A DNA stretch of 64,000 bases from Candidozyma auris (Eukaryota; Ascomycota; Pichiomycetes; Serinales; Metschnikowiaceae): positions 2,108,001 to 2,172,000 of the forward strand of contig NC_072813.1 in NCBI RefSeq assembly GCF_003013715.1, written 5' to 3'. The stretch's first letter is position 1, and every line of letters starts with the position of its first letter. The position numbers and the translations under genes are program-made. Of this stretch, positions 19,023-30,101 are shown in pieces. Under the pieces are notes generated by a model, which made no database searches, had not been told where the DNA came from, and was given only the letters and a program-made list of their open reading frames with translations.

Positions 19023-19040
19023 CACGTGCACCGACACGTG
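19023..19040. promoter_or_regulatory. Tandem CACGTG E-boxes upstream of the AIR-like gene
   Basis: Two CACGTG palindromes at 19023-19028 and 19035-19040, 12 bases start to start, so they face the same side of the helix. They lie about 100 bases upstream of the AIR-like start (18931). Cbf1-type bHLH proteins bind this hexamer. Two sites one helical turn apart are unlikely by chance in 290 bases. Confidence 0.5.
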
Positions 19041-19080
19041 CCAATACCTATACACTTGCATACCTTTTGTTTTTTACAAA

Positions 19081-19100
19081 ATATTGTTAAAAAACAATAT
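19081..19100. other. AT-rich inverted repeat
   Basis: ATATTGTT, a four-base AAAA loop, and AACAATAT form a perfect 8-bp stem, inside the interval between the TVP18 stop and the AIR-like start. It could lie in the TVP18 3' end; its role is unknown. Confidence 0.4.
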
Positions 19101-19218
19101 CTAAAGATTATAACAGACACCCTTAAGATAGTGCACTAGACAATAAGCCCATCACCTAACTCATAAACTAGACCATTTTCCGACAGCAAACTCGAGCAGT
19201 TCTTCGAAATCACCAAAA

Positions 19219-19734
19219 TTACAACACGTTTCTGACCACGTTGTGGGCAACTTGTGACTCCAAATCGTCATTGTTGCCTGTAACGCTAATGGAAGTCTTG
19301 AGGTACTCTTGGTGTTTCAAAGCTGCGAACAAGTAGCACGCCGATGCCAAAGTGAACACAATGGCAACCACAAGCAACGATGTGGCCAGAATGACCAAGC
19401 TGAGGTATTGTATGGCGGCCATTAACAAGTAGAAGCCGCAACGAGGCCAATTCTCGTCAAAATTGCGAACAAAGTTGGTGAAAGTGTCTGTCAATGGGCA
19501 GATCTTCAACAAAAACGGAATCTCCACGAATACCACCACAAGTCCCTGCACGATACAAATGATGGAGAAGATTATCACAAGATTGAAGTGAAAGATGTTG
19601 GCAATTCCCAATGCAAGGCAAAGGAAGATGTTTAAGATCCCAAGCCACTGGCCATAAAGGGAGAAATTTTTCTTTTTGAAGTCAGCTGAAAAGCCACTAA
19701 AAATATTTGAGAATATATTGCCGACGTTTACCAT
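19219..19734 (-). CDS. TVP18: Golgi membrane protein Tvp18
   Basis: 171 residues with four predicted membrane helices (about 25-45, 50-72, 100-118, 120-142). The central segment VVVFVEIPFLLKICPLT is characteristic of the Tvp18 family, and the length matches S. cerevisiae Tvp18 (167). The family resides in late-Golgi Tlg2 vesicles together with Yip4/Yip5 and is non-essential. No signal peptide; the first Met is used. Confidence 0.88.
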   Translation of the reverse strand: MVNVGNIFSNIFSGFSADFKKKNFSLYGQWLGILNIFLCLALGIANIFHFNLVIIFSIICIVQGLVVVFVEIPFLLKICPLTDTFTNFVRNFDENWPRCGFYLLMAAIQYLSLVILATSLLVVAIVFTLASACYLFAALKHQEYLKTSISVTGNNDDLESQVAHNVVRNVL

Positions 19735-20571
19735 TCTATCTGTGGGCAGTGGCTAATGAAATAGTGGTTGAATCAACTAGTAGGTTGGGGAAGTAAACGA
19801 GGAAAGTGTTTACACCACTTGTTACTCCGAGCGGTCTATATGCCGTACATACTGGTGACCAAGTCATGGAGATTGGCCAAGCATTGGGATAATGTGTTAA
19901 GTTGATACACAAAGTCGCAGAAAATTACATTTTTGATATGTAATACTCTATAATCTGAAGCAGATAAATAGTTAGAACGGTACCAGGTTGTCAATTGGAC
20001 GTGGGTTTGTGGTCTGCATGGCTGCAAATTCCAGCCGATGAACGGACCTCTAAGAAACTTTTGATGTAAAACATCGAAGTATAGAGCTTCTTAAGATTAA
20101 AAAACTAACTGATGCCACACTGCATCTGCTACTCTTCTTGAGCATGAGGCTTTCACGGCTTGTCAAAATTGGGAACGCAACTCACACAACCTCAAGCTAT
20201 TCCTAACATTATAAAACCTAAAGTAGCTGAGAACTATATTGATTCTCGATCTTAATACGTACTTGAAGCTTGAAGTTGTGCAGTCATGGGCAGTGGATCG
20301 ATCTCTATCAGATTCAGCGGAGAAGTCATGGTTCATAAAAATCTGTCTGCGCAAACTGGCTGAGAAAATATATGTTTAAAATGATTAAGATTGAGAGAGA
20401 ATCTGAGATTTTGAAAACTCCTAAAGACAACTGTCTTGTCGTGTATCACGACTACTCTGGCTATCCAAGTGATTCCACCTGCATGCTCGACTCTGCTCTA
20501 TGTATGCTCATTGATCAGAATCTGAAAAAAGAGATCATAAACCTCCTTCGTCATATGGCTGATTTAGAAGA
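19735..20571. other. Gene-free divergent promoter region, TVP18 / YGR210C-like GTPase
   Basis: 837 bases. A 72-codon ORF at 20372-20590 runs into the GTPase start in another frame, and three leftward ORFs of 63 codons are present; none shows family features. No other signal is recognised. Confidence 0.4.
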
Positions 20572-21807
20572 ATGGGTAAAGATACAGTAATAGGAATTGT
20601 CGGCAAACCTTCCAGCGGAAAATCGACAACACTTAATGCCTTGACCGATGCCAACGCCAAAGTTGGTGCGTTTCCATTTACTACTATAGACCCTAACAAG
20701 GCGACAGGATACTTGGAAGTGGATTGTGCGTGTAAAAGATTCGGAAAGAGCGATATATGTAAACCAAACTACGGTTACTGCAGAGATGGCAAAAGAGGAG
20801 TTCCTATCATGCTTTTAGATGTTGCTGGGTTGGTTCCGAATGCTCACTTGGGAAGGGGATTGGGGAACAAGTTTCTCAGTGATTTGACCGAGGCCGACTG
20901 TCTTCTTCATATTGTGGATGCAAGTGGCACTACTGATGCCGAAGGAAAGGAAACTAGAGGCTATGATCCGCTCAAGGATATTGAATGGCTCCAAGACGAG
21001 ATCTTCAAGTGGATTTTGGGGAACTTGACAGAAAAATGGGGCTCTGTAGTCAGACGTCATACTGCCACCAAGTCGACCACGTTAGAGACACTTAGACAGC
21101 AACTAGGAGGCTATTATGCCAACAAACAGTTAATTGGAAAGGCATTAGACACTATACCTAATCTACCGCCTTTGCAAGAATGGGACACAGAGATGGTCGA
21201 GAGAGTCGTCAGAGCTTTCATGTCGGTCAAATTCCCTACTGTGCTTGCGTTGAACAAAATGGACCATCCAGACGCCGACAAAAATGTGTCGAAGATCATG
21301 CTCAAATACCCTGATCTGAAGTGCGTGCTCACATCGTCACTCACTGAGGTTCTTCTAAGGAAGTTGGCTAAGCAAAACTTCATCAAGTATGACCTGGGCA
21401 CCGAATTTGTTGACACAGCAGAGGATCTTCCAGACGCAGGGTTGCGTGAAATGGACGAAAAGCTCCAAAACAGAATAGAAAATATTAGAGATTTGGTTCT
21501 CTACAGATTTGGCTCTACAGGTGTTGTACAGCTTTTGCAAGCCGCAGCTGAAGTTTTAGACCTAGTGCCCGTGTTCCCTGTGAGGAACATACAGTCTTTC
21601 ACGGGCAGTTCAGGCAGTCTTGTTTTCAGAGACTGCGTCTTGGTGAAGCGTGGCCTGTCGGTGATATCGGTTGCGAGAAAGATCATGGGCGATGTGACAA
21701 TTGCGGCCATTGAGGGTGTGGGTGGTCTTCGTGTAGGGGAGGAAGACACAATTGATGTGGGGAAGAATGATATTCTCTCGTTCAAATTGGTGCCTGGTGG
21801 TCACTAA
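20572..21807 (+). CDS. Obg/YchF-like GTPase with TGS domain (YGR210C family)
   Basis: 411 residues. G1 P-loop GKPSSGKST is at 11-19, G2/switch I around [11 protein letters not shown]3 as LDVAG, G4 as LNKMD, and a C-terminal TGS domain covers about 330-411. It is closer to the YGR210C/archaeal group than to Ola1, having the extra cysteine-containing insert [14 protein letters not shown] after switch I. The family binds GTP or ATP and associates with ribosomes, but its exact role is unknown. A CTG codon at residue 362 falls in the TGS motif (G-x-S-V), where the family has Ser/Ala followed by Thr, in agreement with CUG read as serine. Confidence 0.88.
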   Translation: MGKDTVIGIVGKPSSGKSTTLNALTDANAKVGAFPFTTIDPNKATGYLEVDCACKRFGKSDICKPNYGYCRDGKRGVPIMLLDVAGLVPNAHLGRGLGNKFLSDLTEADCLLHIVDASGTTDAEGKETRGYDPLKDIEWLQDEIFKWILGNLTEKWGSVVRRHTATKSTTLETLRQQLGGYYANKQLIGKALDTIPNLPPLQEWDTEMVERVVRAFMSVKFPTVLALNKMDHPDADKNVSKIMLKYPDLKCVLTSSLTEVLLRKLAKQNFIKYDLGTEFVDTAEDLPDAGLREMDEKLQNRIENIRDLVLYRFGSTGVVQLLQAAAEVLDLVPVFPVRNIQSFTGSSGSLVFRDCVLVKRGLSVISVARKIMGDVTIAAIEGVGGLRVGEEDTIDVGKNDILSFKLVPGGH

Positions 21808-22027
21808 ATATTATATTGAAGTAGATGATTTTAAAATAGTAATTTCAGCTTCGTCAGCATTTACGGATCATGTTCCTCTTCGCAAATTTGATGCTGCATG
21901 TGTGGGAGTGTCTATAAAGCCGACTCGGGTGTATGCTCAAAAGCCGTTTTGGCAGCGGCTCTAGCGAAGCGAAATCATCGTTTAATATAGATACAATTTT
22001 TTTTTTTTCCTTCATAATTCATCTACA

Positions 22028-23119
22028 ATGGCTTTGGTAAAATCTACAAAGCTCACAGAGGAGCAGGAAAAGAAGCTCCAGCAGCTTATTCAGGACATAC
22101 CTGATATTCTCGCAAAAACGGAAGACCCTTCATACGACGAGATTTACGGTTATCGCATTGCCCCCGAGGAGAAGGAGTATGTGAATGTGGAAATCAGAAA
22201 TGAGATCTTGCTCAAGTTTTTGATTGCAAGAGAGTACGACATTGAAAAAGCCAAGGAGATGTTAGTCAATACTTTCAATTGGAGAAGAAAGTTCCTTGTG
22301 CTTAGTGCCGCATACGATGAAAAGTTCGATAAGGACTTGGAGAAGATGGGCGTGATAACCAATTACGAGGGCAACAAGCACAATTTTTCTGTTGTCACCT
22401 GGAATTTGTACGCCAACTTGAAGAACCCCAAGAAGTTGTTCGCCAAGTTTGGTGTGGGTGTTGACAACCCTGATAAGACCGACCTTCCAGGCACCATGTT
22501 CTTAAGATGGAGAGTAGGACTTATGGAGAGATCATTGGCACTTTTGGACTTCACTAACCCGGACAAGTGCAAGATTGCCCAGGTGCATGACTACAACAAT
22601 GTATCTATGTTCAGAATGGACCCTGGTATGAAGGCAGCCACCAAAGAGATTATTACCATTTTCGGCGATAACTACCCAGAGCTTCTTTCTAAGAAGTACT
22701 TCATCAATGTTCCACTCCTTATGGGCTGGGTTTTTGCTTTCTTCAAGGCCACAGGGTTTATGAGCGCCGCCACATTGAAGAAGTTCGAGATGCTCAACCA
22801 CGGCGACTTGTCAGAAGCTTTTGGTAAGGAAAATTTGCCTCAGGCGTATAATGGTGGCGAGACAAATGAGAAATTTCCTGACATTTTTGCTCTGCAGGTC
22901 GATGATTCCACGATTGAGAGCCCCGAATACGGCCTGATCATATTGGAAAAATTGAAAAAGGCACAGGAAGAAGAGAGCAAGAAACAGGAATTAGCGGAGC
23001 CTGTTGAAAAGACCACTGAGGGTGCCAACATCGCCACGGACTCCAAGATTACCGAGGATGCCGGACCTGAGACCCCGGACGATGAGAAGGTCACAAAGAA
23101 GGATGAGACCGTCGCTTAA
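22028..23119 (+). CDS. SFH5: Phosphatidylinositol transfer protein Sfh5
   Basis: 363 residues. A short N-terminal CRAL-TRIO N segment (ILLKFLIAREYDIEKAKEML) is followed by a Sec14/CRAL-TRIO domain from about 100 to 285, ending LPQAYNGG, and an acidic Glu/Lys-rich tail of ~70 residues. S. cerevisiae Sfh5 (294) is a Sec14 homolog that binds heme; CUG-clade versions carry the extra tail. It acts in the cytosol, ER and plasma membrane. Poly-T (21999-22009) lies just upstream. Confidence 0.88.
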   Translation: MALVKSTKLTEEQEKKLQQLIQDIPDILAKTEDPSYDEIYGYRIAPEEKEYVNVEIRNEILLKFLIAREYDIEKAKEMLVNTFNWRRKFLVLSAAYDEKFDKDLEKMGVITNYEGNKHNFSVVTWNLYANLKNPKKLFAKFGVGVDNPDKTDLPGTMFLRWRVGLMERSLALLDFTNPDKCKIAQVHDYNNVSMFRMDPGMKAATKEIITIFGDNYPELLSKKYFINVPLLMGWVFAFFKATGFMSAATLKKFEMLNHGDLSEAFGKENLPQAYNGGETNEKFPDIFALQVDDSTIESPEYGLIILEKLKKAQEEESKKQELAEPVEKTTEGANIATDSKITEDAGPETPDDEKVTKKDETVA

Positions 23120-23246
23120 ATTGACAGTGTTTCAATGCGAGAAGGACGGATATTTCATCAGCATATGAGTTATACAGCATATGAATACTACATCTAATAA
23201 ATAATACATTTTATATTGTAACTGGTTGCAAATTACGTACCTTGAT

Positions 23247-23252
23247 CACGTG
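23247..23252. promoter_or_regulatory. CACGTG E-box upstream of the J-domain gene
   Basis: The palindrome TCACGTGA (23246-23253) sits 65 bases before the J-domain gene start. It is a strong match for Cbf1-type sites in CUG-clade yeasts. Confidence 0.45.
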
Positions 23253-23316
23253 ATAAAAACACAACATTTGATCCATCTGGATCTCCAGGCAGAGATTCAG
23301 GAAGTACTTCTACCTG

Positions 23317-25035
23317 ATGGTAACTACGTACTACGCAGTGCTAGGGGTCACTCCTGGTGCTAGTCCTGACGAAATCAAGCGCCAATTTAAGAAACTTGCC
23401 GTTAAGTATCATCCAGACAAAACCGATGATGCGAAGCACCACGAGATGTTTCTTGAGATCAACAAAGCTTACGAAACTTTGAGAGACGAAGAAAGCCGAA
23501 AAGCTTACGATGATAAGAATGGTATATTTCGTACTACATCAGGTCCATCAGCATACTCCGAAGCATACAACTACAACTTCAAGACAAATTACCCAGGAAC
23601 GTCATATGGCAGAGGCACATCATACTACAGTTTCTTTCAGCATAACTACCGCTCATATACGGATGCGGCAAGGAATCACTTTGATAATAAGAGCTCTAGA
23701 AAAGATGACGATGCAGCTTCTGCCGCTGCTAAGTTAGCACAGAAAAAGATGCGGGAAGATCTAGAAAGAAGGCGTCAGGAGCAACTATTCGAAGCGCAGA
23801 GGCAAAAGCAAGAGCAGGAGCGCCGAGATCGAGAAAAGAAGTTGCGTGAGCAGATGGAGCAACAACTACAAGAGCAGATGGAAAGGGCTCGACAAGAAAG
23901 GAAGATGAGAGAAGAAGAGCTGTACCTGCGAGCGAAGGCAGACCACCACCGTCGTCAATGGAATCAGTTCTATGAAATAAGTGAAAGCGATAGTGACACG
24001 CGCGAGAATGAAAGTGGCAACAGGGAAGATGAGCCCATTATCGTGGAGGATGAGGACGTCTCTTCTGATAACTTCGAAGACTGCCATGCATCACCTCCAC
24101 AGGCAAATGGTCATGAAGACAGTACCGTTTTAGAGGATAAAGAAATTCAGGGAAAGGCAAATCATACATATGTCAAGCGTGAATGTCCCACAAGCAGGTC
24201 TTCAACGGAACCAGAGATCGTGGAAGTTACATCGAATGACGATGAGTCGACTCGGAACCACCAAGACGATTTCACAAGTGGCAAAGGTCCTGCTAGTCCA
24301 AAACGTCCTTTATTCGAGGACTTTGATGACGATGTACCAACTTCCGCCAACAAAAAGCCGGCTAAAAATATAGACTTATCTGAGCTACGCCTGTCGTTGG
24401 GCACTTCCATAGATGACACGAACTTCAACGATATTCTAGACTCACTACCTCGCACATTTGGAGCAGGTACAGAAAAACCGCCGAGCCCAGACAGAATCAG
24501 GAAATCAAGCAATTCGGTTCATCGAATGCCCAACAAGCGAGCCAAGTTCTCAGGCCCCTCCCATGGCTATACCGATGGGAGATCTCGAGCACAAACATTG
24601 CACACACCGGTGAATAAGGTGCCCTCAAAGCGGAACAACTCAATCACTGTCACTGATCTTTCGCCTGAGTATGATGAGAGCAAGCTCATGTTCACAACTC
24701 AGCCACCCAACATCAACATGACATCAGACCTCACAACTGAAGAATGGCTACGATACACGAACGCGATACATGAGTACGAACGAGGATTCGCTGCCTTTCG
24801 CAGTGCTGTGCTCGAGCACCAGTTGCTCAGGTTTCAGAAGGACGAAAGACACCATGATACGATTTACGACGACACTTCCTGCTTAGATGCGTTTCTGAGC
24901 ACTTTATTTAACGACATGCTCATCTTCCAGAACTACGGAAGAGCTCTTCAAGAGTTTCGAAATGTTGTGAAAACGTTTCGAGACAACTGTGAGCTTAAAC
25001 GAGAAATTGAGGCTCGTGATAACATACGTATATAA
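23317..25035 (+). CDS. J-domain (Hsp40) co-chaperone with long charged helix
   Basis: 572 residues. The J domain occupies residues 4-67 with the HPD motif at 32-34, so it can stimulate Hsp70 ATPase. A Tyr/Ser-rich linker follows, then an uninterrupted Arg/Glu/Gln-rich helix at about 136-216 (coiled coil or single alpha-helix). After that come an acidic Ser-rich segment and a basic disordered part. The C-terminal ~120 residues (from about DLTTEEWLRYTNAIHEYE) look folded and helical. There is no Gly/Phe region, zinc finger or DnaJ C-domain, so it is a class III protein. I do not recognise a named ortholog. Confidence 0.82.
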   Translation: MVTTYYAVLGVTPGASPDEIKRQFKKLAVKYHPDKTDDAKHHEMFLEINKAYETLRDEESRKAYDDKNGIFRTTSGPSAYSEAYNYNFKTNYPGTSYGRGTSYYSFFQHNYRSYTDAARNHFDNKSSRKDDDAASAAAKLAQKKMREDLERRRQEQLFEAQRQKQEQERRDREKKLREQMEQQLQEQMERARQERKMREEELYLRAKADHHRRQWNQFYEISESDSDTRENESGNREDEPIIVEDEDVSSDNFEDCHASPPQANGHEDSTVLEDKEIQGKANHTYVKRECPTSRSSTEPEIVEVTSNDDESTRNHQDDFTSGKGPASPKRPLFEDFDDDVPTSANKKPAKNIDLSELRLSLGTSIDDTNFNDILDSLPRTFGAGTEKPPSPDRIRKSSNSVHRMPNKRAKFSGPSHGYTDGRSRAQTLHTPVNKVPSKRNNSITVTDLSPEYDESKLMFTTQPPNINMTSDLTTEEWLRYTNAIHEYERGFAAFRSAVLEHQLLRFQKDERHHDTIYDDTSCLDAFLSTLFNDMLIFQNYGRALQEFRNVVKTFRDNCELKREIEARDNIRI

Positions 25036-25265
25036 TGCTAGAATAATTGGAACGAATACACGACAAAAATCTCTATCCTTTTCGTAACCGTATTATATTA
25101 TATCTGCAACGTGTCCTTCGCATGCCATAACCACCATCTTTTGCAACCCGAACGCGACTTACATAAAGTGGAGCCCATGCTGTAGATTTTTTTGCACACC
25201 AACTGGATCCCATTTTTCGAGATTCCCGGCCTTCCGTATAAGCCACTGGCACATATCCACTCGTT

Positions 25266-28181
25266 ATGTTCGGGATCACCCAGAGACAGACGTTTATCGT
25301 CGTGGGTGTGCTTTTTCATTTCTACTACTTATGGCTGATCTTCGATATTTACTTTGTCTCGCCGTTGGTGCATGGAATGGATCAACATAAATCCACGTCT
25401 GAACCACCAGCTAAAAGACTATTTTTGATTGTGGGGGACGGCTTGAGAGCAGATAAAACTTTTAAGAAGGTGATGCATCCTAGGACTGGCGAGGAGACGT
25501 ATTTGGCGCCTTATCTACGTTCTTTGGTGGAGACCGAGGCTACCTGGGGAATTTCTAATACTAGGATGCCAACCGAATCTCGACCTGGGCATGTGGCCAT
25601 GATTGCAGGATTTTATGAGGATGTAAGTGCTGTGACAAAGGGCTGGAAGGAGAATCCAGTCGATTTTGACTCGTTTTTCAATCAGTCTACACACACGTAC
25701 TCGTTTGGTTCCCCGGATATTCTCCCGATGTTTGCTTATGGTGACAATGTTGTTCCCGGTAGAATTGATGTCTGTATGTATGGGCATGAGTTTGAGGATT
25801 TTACGCAAAGCTCAATTGAGCTAGACTCCTTCGTGTTCAAGCATTTTTATGAATTGATGGACCAATCCTCAACAAACCAGACACTTAATGAAGAATTGCG
25901 CCAGGAAGGAAACGTCTTTTTCTTGCATCTTCTTGGCCCTGACACCGCTGGGCATGCTTACAGACCCTACTCAGCAGAGTATTACGACAACATTCAGTAC
26001 ATCGATAAAGAGCTCGAGAAGTTGATACCCCGTATCCACGATTTTTTTGGCGACGAAGATTCGGCTTTCGTATTTACCGCAGACCATGGTATGTCAGATT
26101 TTGGTTCGCACGGTGACGGTCACCCTGACAATACAAGAACACCATTAATCGCATGGGGCGCTGGCGTAAACAAACCTGTGTTAGCGGACGACTTTCAAAA
26201 ATCAAAACAGGATCCAGTTGAAAGCGGATACGAAGCGGATTATTTCGACACTTGGGGCTTCGACCATTTATCTCGCCATGACGTGAACCAAGCAGATATC
26301 GCATCGTTGATGGCATATCTTATTGGAGCTAATTACCCAGCAAACTCTGTCGGTGAGCTTCCACTACCATATATCAAGGGAAGTGCTGTGAACAAGGTAA
26401 AGGCATTGTTTGAAAATGCTTTAGCAGTGGTTGAGCAATATCTCGTCAAAGAAAGCGAAGTGTACAATCACCAATTTCAGTATAAGCCTTTCGACCCTTT
26501 TGTGAAGAAGCCAATCGAACAATATAAGACGGAAATTCCTGAACTCATTACAAAACTCGAAGAGGGTCCTGACGAAGATCTTGAAGCGGAAGTGATAGCT
26601 TTGACGGAGGAGCTCATGAAGGCTGCTTTGAGTGGATTGAACTATTTGCAAACTTACAATTGGCTCTTGTTACGTTCCATTGTGACTCTTGGGTTCTTTG
26701 GCTGGATTGCCTACTCATTCAATGTCTTTCTCAAGTTGTTCATTCTCAAAGAGTTCGAGCAACCAGCTTATTCGAGAAAGCTTTTGGTGGCCTTCGGTGG
26801 GGTTGCCTTATCCATTAATTACTTATTGTTCTACCAGCAGTCTCCTATCAACTACTACATGTACGCTGCATTCCCACTCTTTTTCTGGTTCACTATACTC
26901 AATGAAGCATCATTATTGTTCAAGGGGTTGCATGAGTTCCTCTTTGGAATTTCGGGTCCCATGAAACTCTTTACTTTGGCGGCTTTCCTCGGAATGTATG
27001 AGGGTATAGTTTACGGATTCTTCAACAGAGTCATTTTTTCGGTGATCTTGGTTTTGATCGGTCTTTATCCCTTCTGCGTCCAGAGACGCTTGAGCCTAAA
27101 AGTGAAAATTACATGGTTGCTCAGTTGCACTAGCATGTGTATTTTTACAAATTTAGATGCTGTTAAGGTGGAGAGCTTGTGGCAGATTAATGTTAGTGCC
27201 TTATTGGCAGTGATGGTTGGCATTCTCGGTTTCAAAAAGGTTCTAAATAGAGACCTCAGACCATTTGAAAAGAACTTGATTATAGCCCAGCTTATTACTG
27301 CCGTCATTACATTATACGCTACGAATGTATCTGTTGTCTCGTTGCAAGCTAGGGAAGGCTTGCCGTTGTACTCACAAGTATTGGGATGGGTGACCTTTAT
27401 TACATCGATTGTCATCATTCCAACCTTGTATGCACTTAACCCGTCGTCTGACTACCAGCTACGTTTGTTAATCATTTACTTAACTTTTGTGCCCGCATTT
27501 ATCATCTTGACAATTTCATTCGAGTTGTTCTTCTACGTGGGGTACTCATTAGTTTTGTTGCAGTGGTTGAACATCGAGACTAATTTGAAGTTAAAGAGTA
27601 AAGAATTGGAGGAGTCTAAGCGCAACAGCCTTGATTTACCAGAAGGTTACTGGCTTCAAACAATTCGTGTGTCGATCATTGGTTTTTTCTTCCTACAGTA
27701 TGCCTTCTTTGGTACTGGAAACATATCTTCGATCTCAACGTTCTCGTTGGATTCTGTTTACAGGTTGATCCCGATTTTCGATCCATTCCCGATGGGCGCA
27801 CTTCTTATGCTCAAATTGATAATTCCATACATCTTGTTATCGACATGCTTTGGTATCATGAATTATAAATTAGAGATCAAGAAGTTTACCATCTCGACAT
27901 TGATCATCTCGACGTCTGATTTCTTGTCATTGAACTTCTTTTACCTCGTTAAAACCGAGGGATCGTGGCTCGATATTGGTGTCACGATTTCAAACTACGT
28001 GTTGGCAATCCTCTCTTCACTCTTCATGCTTATTCTCGAACTTGTCAGCACCGTCATATTAAAAGGAGTTGATCTCAATGAGGACAAACTCGAGAGGAAA
28101 CGGAGGAGGATAGAGGAAATTGTGCAAGATCAAACGTCAATTGGCGATAGAGTGAGGAGTAGAAGGGAGAAGAAAGATTAG
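25266..28181 (+). CDS. MCD4: GPI ethanolamine phosphate transferase 1 (Mcd4)
   Basis: 971 residues. An N-terminal membrane anchor (about 9-30) precedes a lumenal alkaline-phosphatase-like catalytic domain with [11 protein letters not shown], the metal-binding segment [19 protein letters not shown] and LIAWGAG. From about residue 440 there are a dozen or more membrane helices. Mcd4 adds phosphoethanolamine to the first mannose of the GPI precursor in the ER and is essential in S. cerevisiae (919 residues). The C-terminus is basic (KRRRIEEI...RSRREKKD), consistent with cytosolic retention signals. Start chosen at the only Met preceding the anchor. Confidence 0.93.
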   Translation: MFGITQRQTFIVVGVLFHFYYLWLIFDIYFVSPLVHGMDQHKSTSEPPAKRLFLIVGDGLRADKTFKKVMHPRTGEETYLAPYLRSLVETEATWGISNTRMPTESRPGHVAMIAGFYEDVSAVTKGWKENPVDFDSFFNQSTHTYSFGSPDILPMFAYGDNVVPGRIDVCMYGHEFEDFTQSSIELDSFVFKHFYELMDQSSTNQTLNEELRQEGNVFFLHLLGPDTAGHAYRPYSAEYYDNIQYIDKELEKLIPRIHDFFGDEDSAFVFTADHGMSDFGSHGDGHPDNTRTPLIAWGAGVNKPVLADDFQKSKQDPVESGYEADYFDTWGFDHLSRHDVNQADIASLMAYLIGANYPANSVGELPLPYIKGSAVNKVKALFENALAVVEQYLVKESEVYNHQFQYKPFDPFVKKPIEQYKTEIPELITKLEEGPDEDLEAEVIALTEELMKAALSGLNYLQTYNWLLLRSIVTLGFFGWIAYSFNVFLKLFILKEFEQPAYSRKLLVAFGGVALSINYLLFYQQSPINYYMYAAFPLFFWFTILNEASLLFKGLHEFLFGISGPMKLFTLAAFLGMYEGIVYGFFNRVIFSVILVLIGLYPFCVQRRLSLKVKITWLLSCTSMCIFTNLDAVKVESLWQINVSALLAVMVGILGFKKVLNRDLRPFEKNLIIAQLITAVITLYATNVSVVSLQAREGLPLYSQVLGWVTFITSIVIIPTLYALNPSSDYQLRLLIIYLTFVPAFIILTISFELFFYVGYSLVLLQWLNIETNLKLKSKELEESKRNSLDLPEGYWLQTIRVSIIGFFFLQYAFFGTGNISSISTFSLDSVYRLIPIFDPFPMGALLMLKLIIPYILLSTCFGIMNYKLEIKKFTISTLIISTSDFLSLNFFYLVKTEGSWLDIGVTISNYVLAILSSLFMLILELVSTVILKGVDLNEDKLERKRRRIEEIVQDQTSIGDRVRSRREKKD

Positions 28182-28318
28182 ATTTGGAGTGGAAAAATTA
28201 CTAAATATAATTTAGAATCTCATCAACACATTAAAACATCGTGCTCGTCTTTTGACGAAAGTAAGCGAGATCGCGACCGGTGACAAATTTTGTAGACAGA
28301 GTTGTATGCACCTCAGTC

Positions 28319-28325
28319 TGACTCA
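28319..28325. promoter_or_regulatory. Gcn4-type site upstream of TRP3
   Basis: TGACTCA, the optimal Gcn4/AP-1 recognition heptamer, lies 48 bases before the TRP3 start codon. Amino-acid biosynthetic genes in budding yeasts are induced by Gcn4 under starvation, so the site fits the gene. It is close to the ATG and might be within the leader. Confidence 0.6.
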
Positions 28326-28373
28326 AATTTTATCTAAAGAAATAAACCCAGTGGCCAAATTGCGTCGATAAAA

Positions 28374-29912
28374 ATGACGGGTAAGTTTGGCAGAAAGCAT
28401 GTCTTGATGATCGACAACTATGACTCGTTCACTTGGAACTTGTACCAGTTCTTGTGCCAGTCAGAGCTCTGCGACAGAGTTGATGTCTACAGAAACGACC
28501 AAATCGACATTGAAACAATTGAAAATGAAATTAAACCAGACATCTTATTCATCTCGCCAGGCCCGGGACATCCTAGCACAGATGCTGGAATCTCAAAAGC
28601 AGCCATCGATCACTTCAAGGGAAAAATCCCCATCTTTGGTGTGTGCATGGGTCAGCAGTGTATGGTTGAGGTTTTCGGTGGTGAAGTTTCATACGCGGGA
28701 GAGATCGTTCATGGTAAGACTTCTGCTATCAAGCATGATGGTAAGGGGTGCTTTACTGGTGTTCCACAAGGCGTAGGCGCCACTCGTTACCATTCTTTGG
28801 CAGGAGCTATTGCGTCGATGCCAGACTGCTTGGAGGTTACCGCCAAGACGGAAACTACAACCCCAGAGGTGATTATGGGTGTCAGGCACAAGAAATATAC
28901 TATCGAGGGTGTGCAATTTCACCCAGAGTCGGTGTTGTCTGAAGCAGGTCACATTCTCGTGGAGAATATTCTCAAGATGCTGGGTGGAACCTGGGACGAA
29001 AATAAGCCTGTTTCCTCCAAAGAAAATATCCTTACGAAGATTTACAATCAACGTATTCAGGACTATGAGACCATTCGAACTTTGCCAGGAAAGACCTTTG
29101 CTGACATCGAGACTTCTTTGAAGTTGGGCCTAGCTCCTCCCCTCATTGACTTCTACAAACGTCTACAGCTTACGAAAGCAAACAACGAAAACATCATCTT
29201 GGCAGAGTTCAAGCGTGCGTCGCCTTCAAAAGGTGATATCAACATATCTGCTCATCCTGCAAACCAGGCTCTCACGTATGCTAGGGGCCACTGCTCCACG
29301 ATTTCTGTGTTGACAGAACCCAAATGGTTCAAGGGCTCCTTGGAAGACTTGTCACTTGTAAGAAGAGCAATTGACCCAGATATTGTTGGATCATCCGACC
29401 TGTCGTACTCCAGGCCTGCTGTTTTGCGCAAGGAGTTTATATTCAGTAAATACCAGATAGCAGAAGCTCGTCTTGCAGGTGCAGACACTGTCTTGCTTAT
29501 TGTGAAGATGCTTCTGGATGTCAAACTTCTTCAGAGTCTTTATGAGTACTCCTTGTCCCTCGGAATGATACCCTTGGTGGAGGTGAACGATGCTGAAGAG
29601 TTGAAGGTTGCCCTTGGCTTGACCCATAATAATAGCACCGAAGATCCCCTTGTGATTGGCGTGAACAACAGGAACCTCACTACGTTTGATGTTGACTTGA
29701 AAACTACCAGCTCTCTTGTGAGCAGTGCTAAGAGTAGCACCAGGAAGGGCGATGTTCTTGTATTGGCATTATCTGGCATCACCTCTGCGGAAGATGTAAA
29801 AACCTACAAAACGGAGGACGACGTTGACGGATTTTTGATTGGTGAAAGTCTCATGCGAGCAGAGGAGAGAGGAGAAGCTGTTCAATTCTTGCACGAGCTC
29901 ACGCACGCTTAG
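28374..29912 (+). CDS. TRP3: Bifunctional anthranilate synthase glutaminase / indole-3-glycerol-phosphate synthase
   Basis: 512 residues. The N-terminal class I glutamine amidotransferase has the nucleophile C91 in GVCMGQQC and the H183/E185 pair in QFHPES; it supplies ammonia to the Trp2 subunit for anthranilate formation. From about 235 an IGPS TIM barrel follows ([12 protein letters not shown] at 277-288, [20 protein letters not shown] near the end), converting CdRP to indole-glycerol phosphate. The fusion order and length are those of S. cerevisiae Trp3 (484). A CTG codon at residue 381 aligns with a Ser in the yeast protein as I remember it, in line with CUG-Ser decoding. Confidence 0.95.
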   Translation: MTGKFGRKHVLMIDNYDSFTWNLYQFLCQSELCDRVDVYRNDQIDIETIENEIKPDILFISPGPGHPSTDAGISKAAIDHFKGKIPIFGVCMGQQCMVEVFGGEVSYAGEIVHGKTSAIKHDGKGCFTGVPQGVGATRYHSLAGAIASMPDCLEVTAKTETTTPEVIMGVRHKKYTIEGVQFHPESVLSEAGHILVENILKMLGGTWDENKPVSSKENILTKIYNQRIQDYETIRTLPGKTFADIETSLKLGLAPPLIDFYKRLQLTKANNENIILAEFKRASPSKGDINISAHPANQALTYARGHCSTISVLTEPKWFKGSLEDLSLVRRAIDPDIVGSSDLSYSRPAVLRKEFIFSKYQIAEARLAGADTVLLIVKMLLDVKLLQSLYEYSLSLGMIPLVEVNDAEELKVALGLTHNNSTEDPLVIGVNNRNLTTFDVDLKTTSSLVSSAKSSTRKGDVLVLALSGITSAEDVKTYKTEDDVDGFLIGESLMRAEERGEAVQFLHELTHA

Positions 29913-30063
29913 ATATATAGACGATGTAAAAGACAGACAAGAGTCAGTTACAAAAGGTTTCAGAGCATTATGATGCGCTCTTACTTCTTTAATCTGCCGT
30001 TTATCTCATTTTCGATTTTTGTTGCCCTATTAGTTTCACCGGAAAAGATTTGCAACCATCCAC

Positions 30064-30071
30064 TATATAAA
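30064..30071 (+). promoter_or_regulatory. TATA element upstream of RFA3
   Basis: TATATAAA ends 66 bases before the RFA3 start codon chosen here, a normal yeast TATA position. It also argues that the ATG at 30080, only nine bases downstream, is not the start. Confidence 0.45.
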
Positions 30072-30101
30072 GGTGCACGGTGTACACTTCACATAATCTC
30101 A

